NCBI RefSeq assembly: GCF_001544455.2
Contig: NZ_FCOC02000015.1
Span: 109,298 to 173,297 of the forward strand
Reading direction: 5' to 3'
Length of the DNA: 64,000 bases
DNA from: Caballeronia sordidicola
GTDB lineage: Bacteria; Pseudomonadota; Gammaproteobacteria; Burkholderiales; Burkholderiaceae
This document shows, piece by piece, positions 53,740 to 63,307 of this stretch (within the stretch, counting starts at the first letter, position 1; the number at the start of each line of letters is the position of its first letter). The notes under the pieces were generated by a model, which worked only from the letters and a program-made list of their open reading frames with translations, ran no database searches and was not told the DNA's origin. Position numbers and translations under genes: made by a program.

Positions 53740-53820
53740 CGTTCAACGAATGCGCGCGGGATGATCAGGACAGTGGATCAAGCCATGTCGCGCGCCTGAT
53801 TCCGGCCCAACGCAACGCCG

Positions 53821-54090
53821 TCAGTGACCAAAGAACACGTCGCATTGCGTCCCACCAATGCACTGCCGCGGGCGCGACATGCTGCTTCGCGCGCTGCGCG
53901 TATCTTGCGTCCCGCCATACGATGTATCGGAAGTAGCTTGTGCTGAGGTGTTCGCATCGTGCACGACGGCCGCTTGCCCGGTCGGACGCGCGTCCTGCTG
54001 GACTGGCTGCTGCTGACTTTCCTGTCCTGTAGCGCCGCTCGCCATGGCGAGCAGAAATGCGCCACCTACAACCAACGCACGGGTTTTCAT
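53821..54090 (-). CDS. Small exported protein
   Basis: The ATG at 54090 has an AGGAG site and gives 89 residues, with a Sec signal peptide (about 1-22: residues ALVVGGAFLLAMASGATG in the core). The mature part is a low-complexity stretch rich in Gln, Ser and Thr. No family is recognised. It converges on the large Hsp70 gene and is probably monocistronic. Confidence 0.65.
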   Translation of the reverse strand: MKTRALVVGGAFLLAMASGATGQESQQQPVQQDARPTGQAAVVHDANTSAQATSDTSYGGTQDTRSARSSMSRPRQCIGGTQCDVFFGH

Positions 54091-54473
54091 TTCGATACTC
54101 CTGCAAATCCAGGCACGTCACGCGAAAACTGCCGCCAGCGACGCGCCATATTCTGTATGTGCTTCGCAAACACACGGCAAAGCCGGACTCGAGCGAAGCA
54201 ATACGGCGGCCCTGCTTACTGAGTTATAGGCCGCGCATGACTGTTTTCACAGCGGGATTTGCGCCTGGTCCGCGCTTGCGCACCCTCCTTCGGGACCCCG
54301 CGAAAGTAGGGCTGTGCAAAGAGCCGCCCCCATCTAAGCTGAGGTCATGGTGCTCAGCAACGTTTCAGCATGCAGATCGCTTACGAAACACCGCGCGTTG
54401 GCGTGATCGTCGTGGCATGGCGATTGCCATAGTTGCAACAGCGCCCGTCCCATGGAAGTCTTCGGAGAACATC
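54091..54473. other. 383-base region without a convincing gene
   Basis: A plus-strand frame runs through from 54057 and includes the small membrane protein at its end, but its first part lacks signs of coding. The gap should hold the promoters of the divergent small exported protein and small membrane protein genes. Confidence 0.4.
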
Positions 54474-54662
54474 ATGATGTACGTCACAACGTGGCTGGCA
54501 TCCATACTGATTGCCATGCTGGCCGTTTTCTTCATTTCGCTCGCCCTGCCGAATTCGGCATCCGACGAACTGAACCGCGCGTCCGCAGCTCAGGCCATAT
54601 TCACCGGCACGGGCGCCAGCGTGCCACTAAAGCATGGCATGCCGCATGTGATTCGGCGGTAG
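54474..54662 (+). CDS. Possible small one-TM membrane protein
   Basis: The ATG at 54474, after a GGAGAA site, gives 62 residues with one hydrophobic helix at about 5-27 (TWLASILIAMLAVFFISLAL). The rest is a short Ala-rich tail ending PHVIRR. No family recognised. A second ATG follows three bases later. It converges on the 54690-55208 gene. Confidence 0.45.
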   Translation: MMYVTTWLASILIAMLAVFFISLALPNSASDELNRASAAQAIFTGTGASVPLKHGMPHVIRR

Positions 54663-54689
54663 GCTTGCCACCGTAGTCAAGATGTCCAC

Positions 54690-55208
54690 TCACACCCGCT
54701 CGCCGAAAGAAGCCGGGGACCCTGGCCGGAACGCCAGGCAATACACCAGAAAACGCCCGGCAAAGATTCCGGCAACAAGTCCCGAGACGAGACCATCGAG
54801 CACCGGGTAAAGCGAATCGACTCCTGCGTGCGTGATCGCAAGCTCCACGCCCAGCCAGAACTTCGACGCGAACGTCAGCAGAATCAAAACCAACGGCACG
54901 ATAGATCCGGGCAGCGTGACCGTCTTCTGTGCGCGATCCACTGTCAGCCGCGACCGGCGCGCGAGCAGAACGCCGATTGCAATTCCAAGCACCGCGCCGC
55001 CGACCCATGCGAGGCCGGTATTCCATCCCGCGGCCGGCTCCTTGACCAGATGCAGCAGGCCCCAGCCGGCAAACACCGCAGGCACTATCGCCAGTCTGGA
55101 GAGCGGCGCCGTGCCGCCTTTCATGGCCTTGACGCCTCGCGAAAGCAGATACACCAACAATACCCAGACCCAGACGGGCGTACCGCGCAAGATGGCTTCG
55201 ATAGACAT
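54690..55208 (-). CDS. Multi-helix membrane protein, DUF6622-like
   Basis: The 172-residue protein from the ATG at 55208 has about five hydrophobic helices, beginning AILRGTPVWVWVLLVYLLSRGV. This start resembles that of proteins grouped as DUF6622, but the match is from memory and uncertain. TVTLPGSIVPLVLILLTFASKF in the middle is also typical. It has no signal peptide apart from its first helix. The longer frame to 55295 lacks a good ribosome-binding site. Confidence 0.7.
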   Translation of the reverse strand: MSIEAILRGTPVWVWVLLVYLLSRGVKAMKGGTAPLSRLAIVPAVFAGWGLLHLVKEPAAGWNTGLAWVGGAVLGIAIGVLLARRSRLTVDRAQKTVTLPGSIVPLVLILLTFASKFWLGVELAITHAGVDSLYPVLDGLVSGLVAGIFAGRFLVYCLAFRPGSPASFGERV

Positions 55209-55439
55209 GGATGTCTCCCTTGAGTCGCGGACCCTTGGGGACCGCTTGAATAAAAACAGACAGGCGCAGCGTCTTGTGAACGTGGATTTACGCACAATCT
55301 TTACATTGGAAATATTTTGACGCTACACGAGCAACGCGTCAACATATCTTTCCATTGTAAAAATTAATTGAAATGGAAACTCCGATTCCTATGCGGAACC
55401 GGAATGCGGTGCAACACGATAAATCCCAGCCCGACAACA

Positions 55440-56291
55440 TCAGCCCTTGGTTGCGCCGAATGTCAGGCCGGCCACGAAATGCCGCTGCATGGCAAAAAAC
55501 ATCATGACGGAGGGCAACGCGGCAAGAATCGACCCCGCCGACACCAGATTCCACGCCGTCACCCACTGCCCTTTCAACGCGGCCACGCCGACTGTAATCG
55601 GTGCAGCTTCGTCGCCTTGCGTAAGGCACAACGCCCAGAAATAATCGTTCCAGACAAACGTGAAGACAAGAATGGCGAGCGCCGCCAACGCGGGGCGAAT
55701 CAACGGCAATACGATTCGAAAGAAAACCGTCCACTCGTTCGCGCCTTCAATGCGCGCCGCCTCGACCAGTTCGAACGGCAATTGCTTGATGAAGTTGCGC
55801 AGGAAGAGCGCGCAAAATCCGGTCTGGAAAGCGATATGAAACAGGATCAGCGCGCTGACCGTATTGAAGATGCCGAGTTGCAGGGACAAATCGCGCACGG
55901 GAATCATCAGGATCTGGATCGGCACGAAATTGCCCGCAACGAACGTCGCGAACAACGCCGTGTTGCCGCGAAAGCTGTAGATCGCCAACGCGAATCCGGC
56001 CATGGACGCAAGCACGATCGATCCAATCACGGCGGGCACGGTGATCAGCACGCTGTTCCACAAGTAGTGAAGCATGGGCGATGTCGTCAGCGCGTCGCTG
56101 TAGTTCGCGATCAACGAAAAGTGCCGGGGCCAGCCCCAGTAATTGCCTTCGACAAGTTCGTCGGACGAACGAATGGAAGTGACCATCACCGCGATCAGCG
56201 GCAAGAGCCAGATTACCAGCGCGACCGGCAGCGACGATTTGTAAAGCGCCCGGTTGACGGGCTTCCATTTGGCGACGGGCGTGGGAAACAT
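55440..56291 (-). CDS. Carbohydrate ABC transporter permease (MalG type)
   Basis: The 283-residue inner-membrane permease has six predicted helices and the EAA loop ELVEAARIEGANEWTVFFRIVLPL near residue 180, which contacts the ATPase. It pairs with the MalF-type permease encoded just upstream. It is the last gene of the galactoside operon. The stop codon TAA-type end is followed by an A+T-rich gap to the divergent unit. Confidence 0.94.
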   Translation of the reverse strand: MFPTPVAKWKPVNRALYKSSLPVALVIWLLPLIAVMVTSIRSSDELVEGNYWGWPRHFSLIANYSDALTTSPMLHYLWNSVLITVPAVIGSIVLASMAGFALAIYSFRGNTALFATFVAGNFVPIQILMIPVRDLSLQLGIFNTVSALILFHIAFQTGFCALFLRNFIKQLPFELVEAARIEGANEWTVFFRIVLPLIRPALAALAILVFTFVWNDYFWALCLTQGDEAAPITVGVAALKGQWVTAWNLVSAGSILAALPSVMMFFAMQRHFVAGLTFGATKG

Positions 56292-56317
56292 GGTGTGCTC
56301 CTGTCTGATTCAGCAAC

Positions 56318-57226
56318 TCAGCGTTCGGTCCGCAGCATTCTGCGCAAGTGATAGACGATGTACACCATCATGATCGCGAACAGCACGACGGCGATCGCCG
56401 CCGAATAACCGATGCGGTAATACTTGATTGCCTGGTCGTACATGTAATAGGCCAGCACGGTAGAACTCTCGTACGGGCCGCCGCCGCTCATCACGGAGAT
56501 CAGGTCAAAGCTGCGCAACGCGCCGATGACAGTCACCACGATCGCCATGAACGTGGTCGGCCGGAGTTGCGGCAAGACGACGTGCCACAACATGGTCCAG
56601 CCCTTCGCACCCTCCATGCGCGCCGCCTCGATCTGCTCGGCGTTGAGCGACGTCAGCCCGGTCAGATACAGGATCATGCAATAGGCGGTTTGGGGCCAGA
56701 GCGCCGCGAAGATGATGCCGAAGGTGACATAGCGCGCGTCGCCGAGTACGGGCACGCCATGCCCCAGAATGACTTTGAGCAAGCCGAAGGTCGGATCGTA
56801 GAACCAGCTGAACATCAGTCCGACGACCACGCCCGACAGCACAAATGGCGCGAAAAACAGGGACTTCACCACGCGAATGCCGCGCACCGCCTGATTGAGA
56901 TACAACGCGACGGCGAGACCCATCGGCGGCGCAAGAAGGAACAAGATCAACCACAGAACGTTGTTCTTGAGCGCCGTATAGAACGTCGGAGCCTGGAACA
57001 ATTCAATGTAGTTATCGAAACCCGCGAAGGTCTTTTCCGTCATTCCGTCCCAGTTGTAGAAACTGAGCGTGACGCTGGAAATGATCGGCCAGATCACGTA
57101 GATAGCAACCATGATGCAGGCGGGCGCGAGAAACAGGAACGCGGCCAGCCGCTGCTGCCGGGCTGTCGCGGACATCCGCTTGCGGTGCTTCGGTTTGACC
57201 GCCGCAACGCTTAAGGTTTCAGACAT
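56318..57226 (-). CDS. Carbohydrate ABC transporter permease (MalF type)
   Basis: The 302-residue protein has six predicted helices and the EAA loop QIEAARMEGAKGWTMLWHVVLPQL near residue 195. It is the MalF/UgpA-type partner of the permease encoded 26 bases downstream. Together with the binding protein and the MalK-like ATPase it forms the importer. Confidence 0.94.
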   Translation of the reverse strand: MSETLSVAAVKPKHRKRMSATARQQRLAAFLFLAPACIMVAIYVIWPIISSVTLSFYNWDGMTEKTFAGFDNYIELFQAPTFYTALKNNVLWLILFLLAPPMGLAVALYLNQAVRGIRVVKSLFFAPFVLSGVVVGLMFSWFYDPTFGLLKVILGHGVPVLGDARYVTFGIIFAALWPQTAYCMILYLTGLTSLNAEQIEAARMEGAKGWTMLWHVVLPQLRPTTFMAIVVTVIGALRSFDLISVMSGGGPYESSTVLAYYMYDQAIKYYRIGYSAAIAVVLFAIMMVYIVYHLRRMLRTER

Positions 57227-57281
57227 ACATGCTCCTGTCCTTCAAAAGGCAGCCCTTCGCGCGAAGGACCGCCGTCGCGGA

Positions 57282-58538
57282 TCACTTCTTGTAAATGCGC
57301 TTGCGCGTGGCTTCGAGCTGCGCCAGGACCGCATCCAGTTTCGTCGGATCGGATACGAACTGCTGCATGCCCTTCATGCCTTCATCCGCCATCTCCTTGG
57401 TCATGTCGCGATCATAGAACTGAGCGATACCGCCCTTCGTCTGCGACAGGATCTGGAAGCCGATCTTCGAAATTGGATCATCCGGTTCCGGCGACTTGCT
57501 GTTGGCCGGCAGCGAACCAAGACCCTTTGCAAGCTGCGCGCTCATCTCAGGCGTCTCCACGAACGCGAGGAACGTATGCGCGTCCGCCTTGTTCTTCGCC
57601 TTCGACGGAATATGCAGCGACTCCACCGGACCATCTTCAGCGGTAGGCACCTTGCTGTCGATAATCGGAAACTGGAAGAAGCCCATTTGCGGCTTGATGT
57701 TCTGTGGGAAGCCGGCGGTAATGAACGTGCCCATCAGCATCATTGCGGCCTTGCCCTGGAACAGGAAAGGCTGCACGGCGTCGAGATCGTAGGAAAGCGA
57801 GTTGTCGATGAAGACCTTGTTGTCGATCAGTTCCTTCCAGGCGGTGTAGACCTTCTTCACGCGCGGATCGGTATAAGGCACGTCGCCCGCCATCAGCTTT
57901 TGATGAAACGCGTTGCCGTTGATGCGCAGGTCGAGGTAATCGAACCAGCCAGCGAGTGTCCATGCATCGCGGCCCGCGACTGCAACCGGTGCGATGCCTG
58001 CGGCCTGGAGCTTCTTGCAGGCATCGAGGAATTCAGGCCACGTCTTGGGCTCGGCTGAAATGCCGGCCTTCTGGAACAAGTCCTTTCTATAGAACATACC
58101 CCACGAATAATAGACGGTCGGCGCGGCGTACTGCTTGCCGTTGTAAGTGGACGATTCCTTGGTGGACGCGTACATGGCATCCCAGTTGTTCTTCTGCCAA
58201 TCCGGCGTCAGGTCTTCGAACAGGCCGCGCTTCGCGTAATACGCCATGCGCTCGCCGTTGTGCCAGTTCACGATATCCGGCGCAACAGTCGAGAGCCAGC
58301 CGGGCAACTGGACCTTGTAGGCTTCTTCATCGACGAACGACACCTTCACGTCAATGTCCGGATGCGCCTTTTTGAAAGCATCGAAAGTCTGTTGCCAGAC
58401 CGCGCGCTGACTTGCTCCCTTGAACGCGATGTTCACCGTCAGCGTCCCGGCTTGCGCCATGCCCGCGCTTGCCAGGACAGCGGCGAACGCAATGCTCGTC
58501 AAGCCGTTGCGCAATCCGTTGCGAATGGAAAATTTCAT
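57282..58538 (-). CDS. Extracellular solute-binding protein for a sugar
   Basis: The 418-residue protein has a signal peptide (about 1-31, ending MAQA-G). It has the family-1 sugar-binding layout: WQQTFDAFKKAHPDIDVKVSFVD near 48, then NWHNGERMAYYAKRGLFEDLTPDW, and KAAMMLMGTFITAGFP near 260. It captures an oligosaccharide in the periplasm, probably a galactoside given the neighbouring GH42 enzyme. Confidence 0.94.
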   Translation of the reverse strand: MKFSIRNGLRNGLTSIAFAAVLASAGMAQAGTLTVNIAFKGASQRAVWQQTFDAFKKAHPDIDVKVSFVDEEAYKVQLPGWLSTVAPDIVNWHNGERMAYYAKRGLFEDLTPDWQKNNWDAMYASTKESSTYNGKQYAAPTVYYSWGMFYRKDLFQKAGISAEPKTWPEFLDACKKLQAAGIAPVAVAGRDAWTLAGWFDYLDLRINGNAFHQKLMAGDVPYTDPRVKKVYTAWKELIDNKVFIDNSLSYDLDAVQPFLFQGKAAMMLMGTFITAGFPQNIKPQMGFFQFPIIDSKVPTAEDGPVESLHIPSKAKNKADAHTFLAFVETPEMSAQLAKGLGSLPANSKSPEPDDPISKIGFQILSQTKGGIAQFYDRDMTKEMADEGMKGMQQFVSDPTKLDAVLAQLEATRKRIYKK

Positions 58539-58595
58539 GCGTGTCTCCTCATCGATGAGTGTTGTTTGCCTTACCTTGCTTAGCCTGCCTGGGCT

Positions 58596-60539
58596 CTAAG
58601 CTGTCTTGTAGATCGCGACGCCTTGCGGTTCCACGTCCTCCTGTCCCACTATGAAGCTGCCTGCGTTCGGGACTTTATAAACGCTCGATGTGTAGTTGAA
58701 GACATAAGTCAGCGGGCCACGCCGGCTGATACGGATGCCGTCGGGCAGCGGTTGCGCATCGAGTCCCGCGGCGTTCGCGGCGTCCTGGAAGATGGCTTGC
58801 GTCAACGCATCGTCGAAAAGACTCGCAAGATAGCGGATCGATCCGCGACGCAAGATGGCGGGATGACCATCCGCGAATCGGGCTTCTACCTGCACGCCTT
58901 CTTCCGCTTCAACAAGGTCGCGCCAATGACGCGCTTCGCCGCGTTGGTCCACGTATTCGGTCACGTTCGGGCGCATGGATTCGACGCGCCACACGCGCAT
59001 GGGAATCAACTGCGCGATATCGATACCCGGCGGCAACGCAGTGGGAATGGTGAGGTTGCCCGTCTTCGATCCTGTGCGCGGCCCAAGCACGACTTGCGCT
59101 CCGCTTGCTGCAAGCCTTGCCGCAAAGTCATCCGGCACGATGGGCAACGGTGGCACCACGATCAGCTTGTACCTGTCCATGGGCGCGCTGGCGGGAATGA
59201 CATCGACGTCAAGCCCAAGGCTGCGCAGCGCACTGTAGTATTCAAACGCAAAACGCGGATAGTAAAAGTCGGCGCCTTGCGGATGAATCTCGAACAGCCA
59301 CTTTGCTTCGTAGTCCCACACAAGCGCCACCTTCGCAGCGACGGGCAGATCGCCGTCTTCCATCGTCACAAGATCGATTTCCTTGGCAACTTGCGACGCT
59401 TCCTTGCCGCCCAGATCGAGCCGGTTATCCGGCGTGTTCAAGCCCGCGTGCATCTGCTCTTGTGCGAACGGCGCTTGCCGCCAGCGGAAGTACGAGACAC
59501 AGCCCGCGCCGTGCGCAAACGCTTCCCAGCTCCAGAGCTTCACCATGCCTGGCAGCGGCGCGGGATTCCAGTGCGCCCAGTTCACGGGGCCCGGCTGCTG
59601 CTCCATGACCCAGAACGGCAGCTTCGACATGCCGCGATACACATCGTGATTGAACGAGGCAAAGTCCGGATGACCGGTACGCAGCCACTTCGCCTTGATC
59701 GATGGATCGAACCATTGTTCTTCAAGCGCACCAAGCGGATAGCTGTCCCACGTCGCAATATCCAGATCCGCCGCCACCTTGTAGTGATCGAACTCGGTGA
59801 AAAGCTGCATGAAGTTGTGCGCGACCGGACGTTCGGGTGAATGCGCACGGATGATGCCCGCCTGCATGCGGTTGTAGCGCACCACTTCGTCGGAGGCGAA
59901 ACGGCGGTAATCCAGCCGATGCGACGGATGCGCTTCGGTCACGGTCGCGACCGGCAGGTCGATCTCGTCGAAGTCGCGATATTCCATGCTCCAGAAGACC
60001 GTGCCCCACGCGGTATTGAGCGCGTCGATGCTCCCGTAGCGCTGCTTGAGCCACGCCCGAAAGCGCTGCAACGCGGCTGGCGAATAACTGACCACCGTGT
60101 TGTGACATCCGAACTCGTTGTCCGTTTGCCAGAACGCGACGGCGGGATGCCGGCCGTATCGCGCGGCGACGGCCGTGCAGATCTTCTGCGACGCCTCGAA
60201 GTACGAAGGCGACGAAAAATCGTAATGCCGGCGCGAGCCGAACGCGCGCGGACGGCCGTCCGCGCCCACGGGCAGTATGTCGGGATGACGGTCGATCAGC
60301 CACTTCGGCGGCGTGGCGGTCGGCGTACACATGACGACCTTCAGGCCTGCGCCCGCGAGCGTGTCGATTGCGCGGTCGAGCCAGTCCCATTGATACTCGC
60401 CCGGCGACGGTTCGATCCGGCTCCACGCGAATTCGGCAATCCGGACCCGGTCGATGCCAAGCGCCTTCATGCGCGCTGCGTCGTCCTTCCACATCGATTC
60501 CGGCCAGTGTTCCGGGTAATAGCAAACTCCAAGACGCAT
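58596..60539 (-). CDS. Beta-galactosidase, GH42 family
   Basis: The 647-residue enzyme opens LGVCYYPEHWPESMW, the standard GH42 start. The acid/base Glu is in WQTDNEFGCHN near 142 and the nucleophile Glu in FWVMEQQPGPVNWAHWNP near 315. A trimerisation-type domain and a C-terminal beta domain follow. There is no signal peptide, so it works in the cytosol on imported galactosides. It lies between the ATPase and binding-protein genes. Confidence 0.95.
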   Translation of the reverse strand: MRLGVCYYPEHWPESMWKDDAARMKALGIDRVRIAEFAWSRIEPSPGEYQWDWLDRAIDTLAGAGLKVVMCTPTATPPKWLIDRHPDILPVGADGRPRAFGSRRHYDFSSPSYFEASQKICTAVAARYGRHPAVAFWQTDNEFGCHNTVVSYSPAALQRFRAWLKQRYGSIDALNTAWGTVFWSMEYRDFDEIDLPVATVTEAHPSHRLDYRRFASDEVVRYNRMQAGIIRAHSPERPVAHNFMQLFTEFDHYKVAADLDIATWDSYPLGALEEQWFDPSIKAKWLRTGHPDFASFNHDVYRGMSKLPFWVMEQQPGPVNWAHWNPAPLPGMVKLWSWEAFAHGAGCVSYFRWRQAPFAQEQMHAGLNTPDNRLDLGGKEASQVAKEIDLVTMEDGDLPVAAKVALVWDYEAKWLFEIHPQGADFYYPRFAFEYYSALRSLGLDVDVIPASAPMDRYKLIVVPPLPIVPDDFAARLAASGAQVVLGPRTGSKTGNLTIPTALPPGIDIAQLIPMRVWRVESMRPNVTEYVDQRGEARHWRDLVEAEEGVQVEARFADGHPAILRRGSIRYLASLFDDALTQAIFQDAANAAGLDAQPLPDGIRISRRGPLTYVFNYTSSVYKVPNAGSFIVGQEDVEPQGVAIYKTA

Positions 60540-60550
60540 ACGAAGCGCTC

Positions 60551-61693
60551 CTACGCAAAGTGAGGAATGGCAGCCGACGTGACGGCGAAACCGTCTTCGG
60601 TAAATAGATGGCAGGAGGCGGTCGGCACACTGAACGCGACGTTCTCGCCTTGTTTCGGAGTCCTGTCGCCGGGCGCCTTGGCGATAAGAACCGCACCGCC
60701 CGCCTGCTCCAGGTGCAGGTAACTGTGCTCGCCAAGCTGCTCGACAAGCGACACCGTGCGCCTGATTTGCTGCTGTGACGCATTGCCTGCGATGGGTTCA
60801 AGATGCTCGGGCCGGATGCCGAGGGTGACGGCCTGGCTCGGCATCAGCGCGTCGCCGTTCGCGTGCACTTCGATTTGTTCGCCGGTTCCGTCGAGCGCGA
60901 TCAGCACGCTTTGCGCATTGGCCGACATCACGCGAGCGGGCATGAAATTCATTCGCGGCGAGCCGATGAACCCCGCCACGAAACGGCTTTTCGGCCGGTG
61001 ATACAAATCGAGCGGCGCGCCCACTTGCGCAATGCTGCCGTATTTCGCGGTATCGGCGCCAGCGTGCAGCAGCACGATCTTGTCGGCGAGCGTCATGGCT
61101 TCTATCTGATCGTGCGTCACGTAGACCACACTGGCCTTATCGAACTGTTTGTGCAGACGCGCAATCTCGACACGCGTTTGTCCGCGCAGCGTGGCGTCGA
61201 GATTGGAAAGCGGTTCATCGAAGAGAAACACGCCCGGGCTGCGCACGATCGCACGTCCGATCGCGACGCGCTGGCGCTGGCCGCCCGACAATTCCTTCGG
61301 TCTCCTTTCCAGCAACGCCTCAAGTTGCAGGACGCGCGCGGCTTCCCTCACCTTTTTATCGATGACGGCTTTCGGCGTCTTCGCGAGCGTGAGCCCGAAC
61401 GCCATGTTCTGGTACACCGTCATGTGAGGAAACAGCGCGTAGCTTTGGAACACCATCGCCACGCCGCGTTGCGCGGCGGGCACCTCGTTGACGAGTTTTC
61501 CATCGATATACAGATCGCCGTCGGTGATGTCCTCCAGGCCCGCGATCATGCGCAAGAGCGTCGATTTCCCGCATCCCGACGGTCCGAGGAACACGCAGAA
61601 CTCATGCTCGCCGATTTCCAGATCGACGTCGCGGATCACCGGCGCGTGATCTCCATACGCCTTTTGAACCGACCGCAAAGAGATACTCGCCAT
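60551..61693 (-). CDS. Sugar ABC transporter ATPase (MalK/UgpC type)
   Basis: The 380-residue ATPase has Walker A GPSGCGKST near 39, Q-loop in MVFQSYALFPHMTV, signature LSGGQRQRVAIGRAIV and Walker B VFLFDEPLSNLDA. The C-terminal OB-type (TOBE) regulatory domain covers about 240-380. It is the first gene of the operon, unlike many sugar importer operons where the binding protein comes first. A perfect 18-bp palindrome lies about 36 bases upstream. Confidence 0.94.
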   Translation of the reverse strand: MASISLRSVQKAYGDHAPVIRDVDLEIGEHEFCVFLGPSGCGKSTLLRMIAGLEDITDGDLYIDGKLVNEVPAAQRGVAMVFQSYALFPHMTVYQNMAFGLTLAKTPKAVIDKKVREAARVLQLEALLERRPKELSGGQRQRVAIGRAIVRSPGVFLFDEPLSNLDATLRGQTRVEIARLHKQFDKASVVYVTHDQIEAMTLADKIVLLHAGADTAKYGSIAQVGAPLDLYHRPKSRFVAGFIGSPRMNFMPARVMSANAQSVLIALDGTGEQIEVHANGDALMPSQAVTLGIRPEHLEPIAGNASQQQIRRTVSLVEQLGEHSYLHLEQAGGAVLIAKAPGDRTPKQGENVAFSVPTASCHLFTEDGFAVTSAAIPHFA

Positions 61694-61729
61694 GCCAACG
61701 TCTCCGTGTTCTACCGAGGAGACAGACGC

Positions 61730-61747
61730 AGGTTAAGCGCTTAACCT
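61730..61747. promoter_or_regulatory. LacI-type operator, perfect 18-bp palindrome
   Basis: AGGTTAAGCGCTTAACCT is a perfect palindrome with a central CG step, as expected for LacI-family operators. It is 36 bases upstream of the ATPase start and near the promoter of the whole operon. The LacI gene lies on the other side of this gap, so the regulator probably binds here. The site is seen; the regulator assignment is inferred. Confidence 0.85.
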
Positions 61748-61944
61748 TTTGCCGGTGAAAAAACGATCCATTGATGGATCGCCTTGCTCCGGCTGTCTCC
61801 GTCTTTGTGTTTTTGAACTTCCCTGGACGCAAATCTAGCGGTCTCTGCGGATTTATACAAATGCCGGGAAACCATCCCAAAATATGAGATCGCGCGTTGA
61901 TACTTGCATATACACATGCGTTCGCCGAACTTAGGCGACGTTCC

Positions 61945-61960
61945 ACTTAGGCGTTAACCC
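61945..61960. promoter_or_regulatory. Possible secondary operator before the LacI gene
   Basis: ACTTAGGCGTTAACCC, 15 bases before the LacI ATG, shares the TTAACC half-site with the main operator. A nearby copy of ACTTAGGCG starts at 61929, 16 bases earlier. This could give autoregulation of the LacI gene. The match is partial. Confidence 0.4.
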
Positions 61961-61974
61961 TTTCCCGAGATTCG

Positions 61975-62997
61975 ATGACCACTTTGGCTGAAGTTGCCGC
62001 GCGCGCCGGCGTGACGCCCGCCACCGTCTCCAATGTGCTGCGCAAACGCGGCAAGGTCGGCGAGGCGACGCGGCAACGCGTGCTCGATGCGGTCGACGCG
62101 CTGGGGTATCGGCCGCATTTGACCGCGCGCGCGCTTGCCGAGGGCAGCGCGCCGACGCTTGCGCTGATGGTGTCCAGCATCGCGAATCCGTTCTATCCGG
62201 AGTTTGCGCTCGCGGCCGAGCGCACCGCACGCAAGAACGGCCGGTTCCTGATTGTCTGCAATACTAACGAAGATCCTGCGATTGCGCGTGCGTATCTCGA
62301 TCAGATTGCGGGAACATTGTCGGAAGGCGTGCTCGTGATGAACGCCCGGCTTGACTTCGATGACCTCGACAAAACGCTCGCGCGCGGCACGCCGATCGTG
62401 CTGTGCATGTGGGAACGTCCGGATGTATCGCCGGGACTGCCGTGCGTGGCCGTCGATTTTTTCGCGGCCGGAACGCTTGCCGCGCGGCATTTGCTGGAGC
62501 TTGGGCATACGCGCATCGGCGCGATTGTCGCAAGCCAGCGCGACGGAGTGCAGGCCGCGCGATACGAGGGCTTCTGCCACACCTTGCGGGCGGCCGGCGT
62601 CGCGCATGCGGAGCAGGACGTGCGCTTTACGCGCGATGAAGTACAGCACGGCTACGACGCCGCGTGCGAGTTGTTGAGCGCGTGCCCGGACCTCACCGCC
62701 ATCTTCGCGACCAATGACCTTCCCGCACTCGGCGCGATGCACGCAGCGGCCGATCGCGGCATGCGCATTCCAGAGGACCTGTCCGTGATCGGTATTACCG
62801 ACATTCAGCTTGCACGCGAATCGCGGCCGGGTTTGTCGACTATCGCGGTCCCCACCGATGCCGCCGCGGCAATGGCCGTCGAATTACTCGAAGCGCTGAT
62901 CGAGAACGGCGGCCGGGAAAAAGAAGCGCCCATGCGCGTTGCGCCCGACCCGGTGCTGGTGCAACGCGCATCGACGGGGCGCGTGCGCGGTGTCTGA
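61975..62997 (+). CDS. LacI family transcriptional regulator
   Basis: The 340-residue repressor has an N-terminal helix-turn-helix (LAEVAARAGVTPATVSNVL, residues about 3-21, and hinge helix to about 60) and a periplasmic-binding-protein-like ligand domain, with ANPFYPEFALAAE near 65 and TAIFATNDLPALGAMHAA near 240. It is divergent from the galactoside operon and likely represses it until a galactoside inducer binds. Confidence 0.94.
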   Translation: MTTLAEVAARAGVTPATVSNVLRKRGKVGEATRQRVLDAVDALGYRPHLTARALAEGSAPTLALMVSSIANPFYPEFALAAERTARKNGRFLIVCNTNEDPAIARAYLDQIAGTLSEGVLVMNARLDFDDLDKTLARGTPIVLCMWERPDVSPGLPCVAVDFFAAGTLAARHLLELGHTRIGAIVASQRDGVQAARYEGFCHTLRAAGVAHAEQDVRFTRDEVQHGYDAACELLSACPDLTAIFATNDLPALGAMHAAADRGMRIPEDLSVIGITDIQLARESRPGLSTIAVPTDAAAAMAVELLEALIENGGREKEAPMRVAPDPVLVQRASTGRVRGV

Positions 62998-63079
62998 CGC
63001 AGTGTTTGAATCACGCGGTTTCAAACCCTTTCCGGCACCTTTGCAAACAGCGGATCGACTCCTTCCGCGATAGTCGGAT

Positions 63080-63307
63080 ATGAGAGCCTTTGCCGAGTTG
63101 ACCGACGACTCGCCGATGATGCTGCTTGAGCCCATCCACATGCAGCTTGCGGTAACGTTGCCGATGCGCACGACGAAGAGTATCGGGGAAATAGCTGACG
63201 ACGTGGGGTACAGATCGGAAGCGACGTATAGCAGGAAGTTTAAGGAGACGTACGGCGTGGGTCCGGGTGCGGTCCGGCAGGCGGGGCGCGGATGGTTGAT
63301 TGTTTAG
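63080..63307 (+). pseudogene. Degraded C-terminal fragment of an AraC family regulator
   Basis: The 75-residue frame contains SIGEIADDVGYRSEATYSRKF and YGVGPGAVRQ, the second helix-turn-helix and end of an AraC-type DNA-binding domain. Its first part (RAFAELTDDSPMMLLEPIHMQLAV) aligns only loosely with the first helix-turn-helix, and no sensor domain is present. It looks like a remnant between the LacI gene and the dioxygenase gene. Confidence 0.6.
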
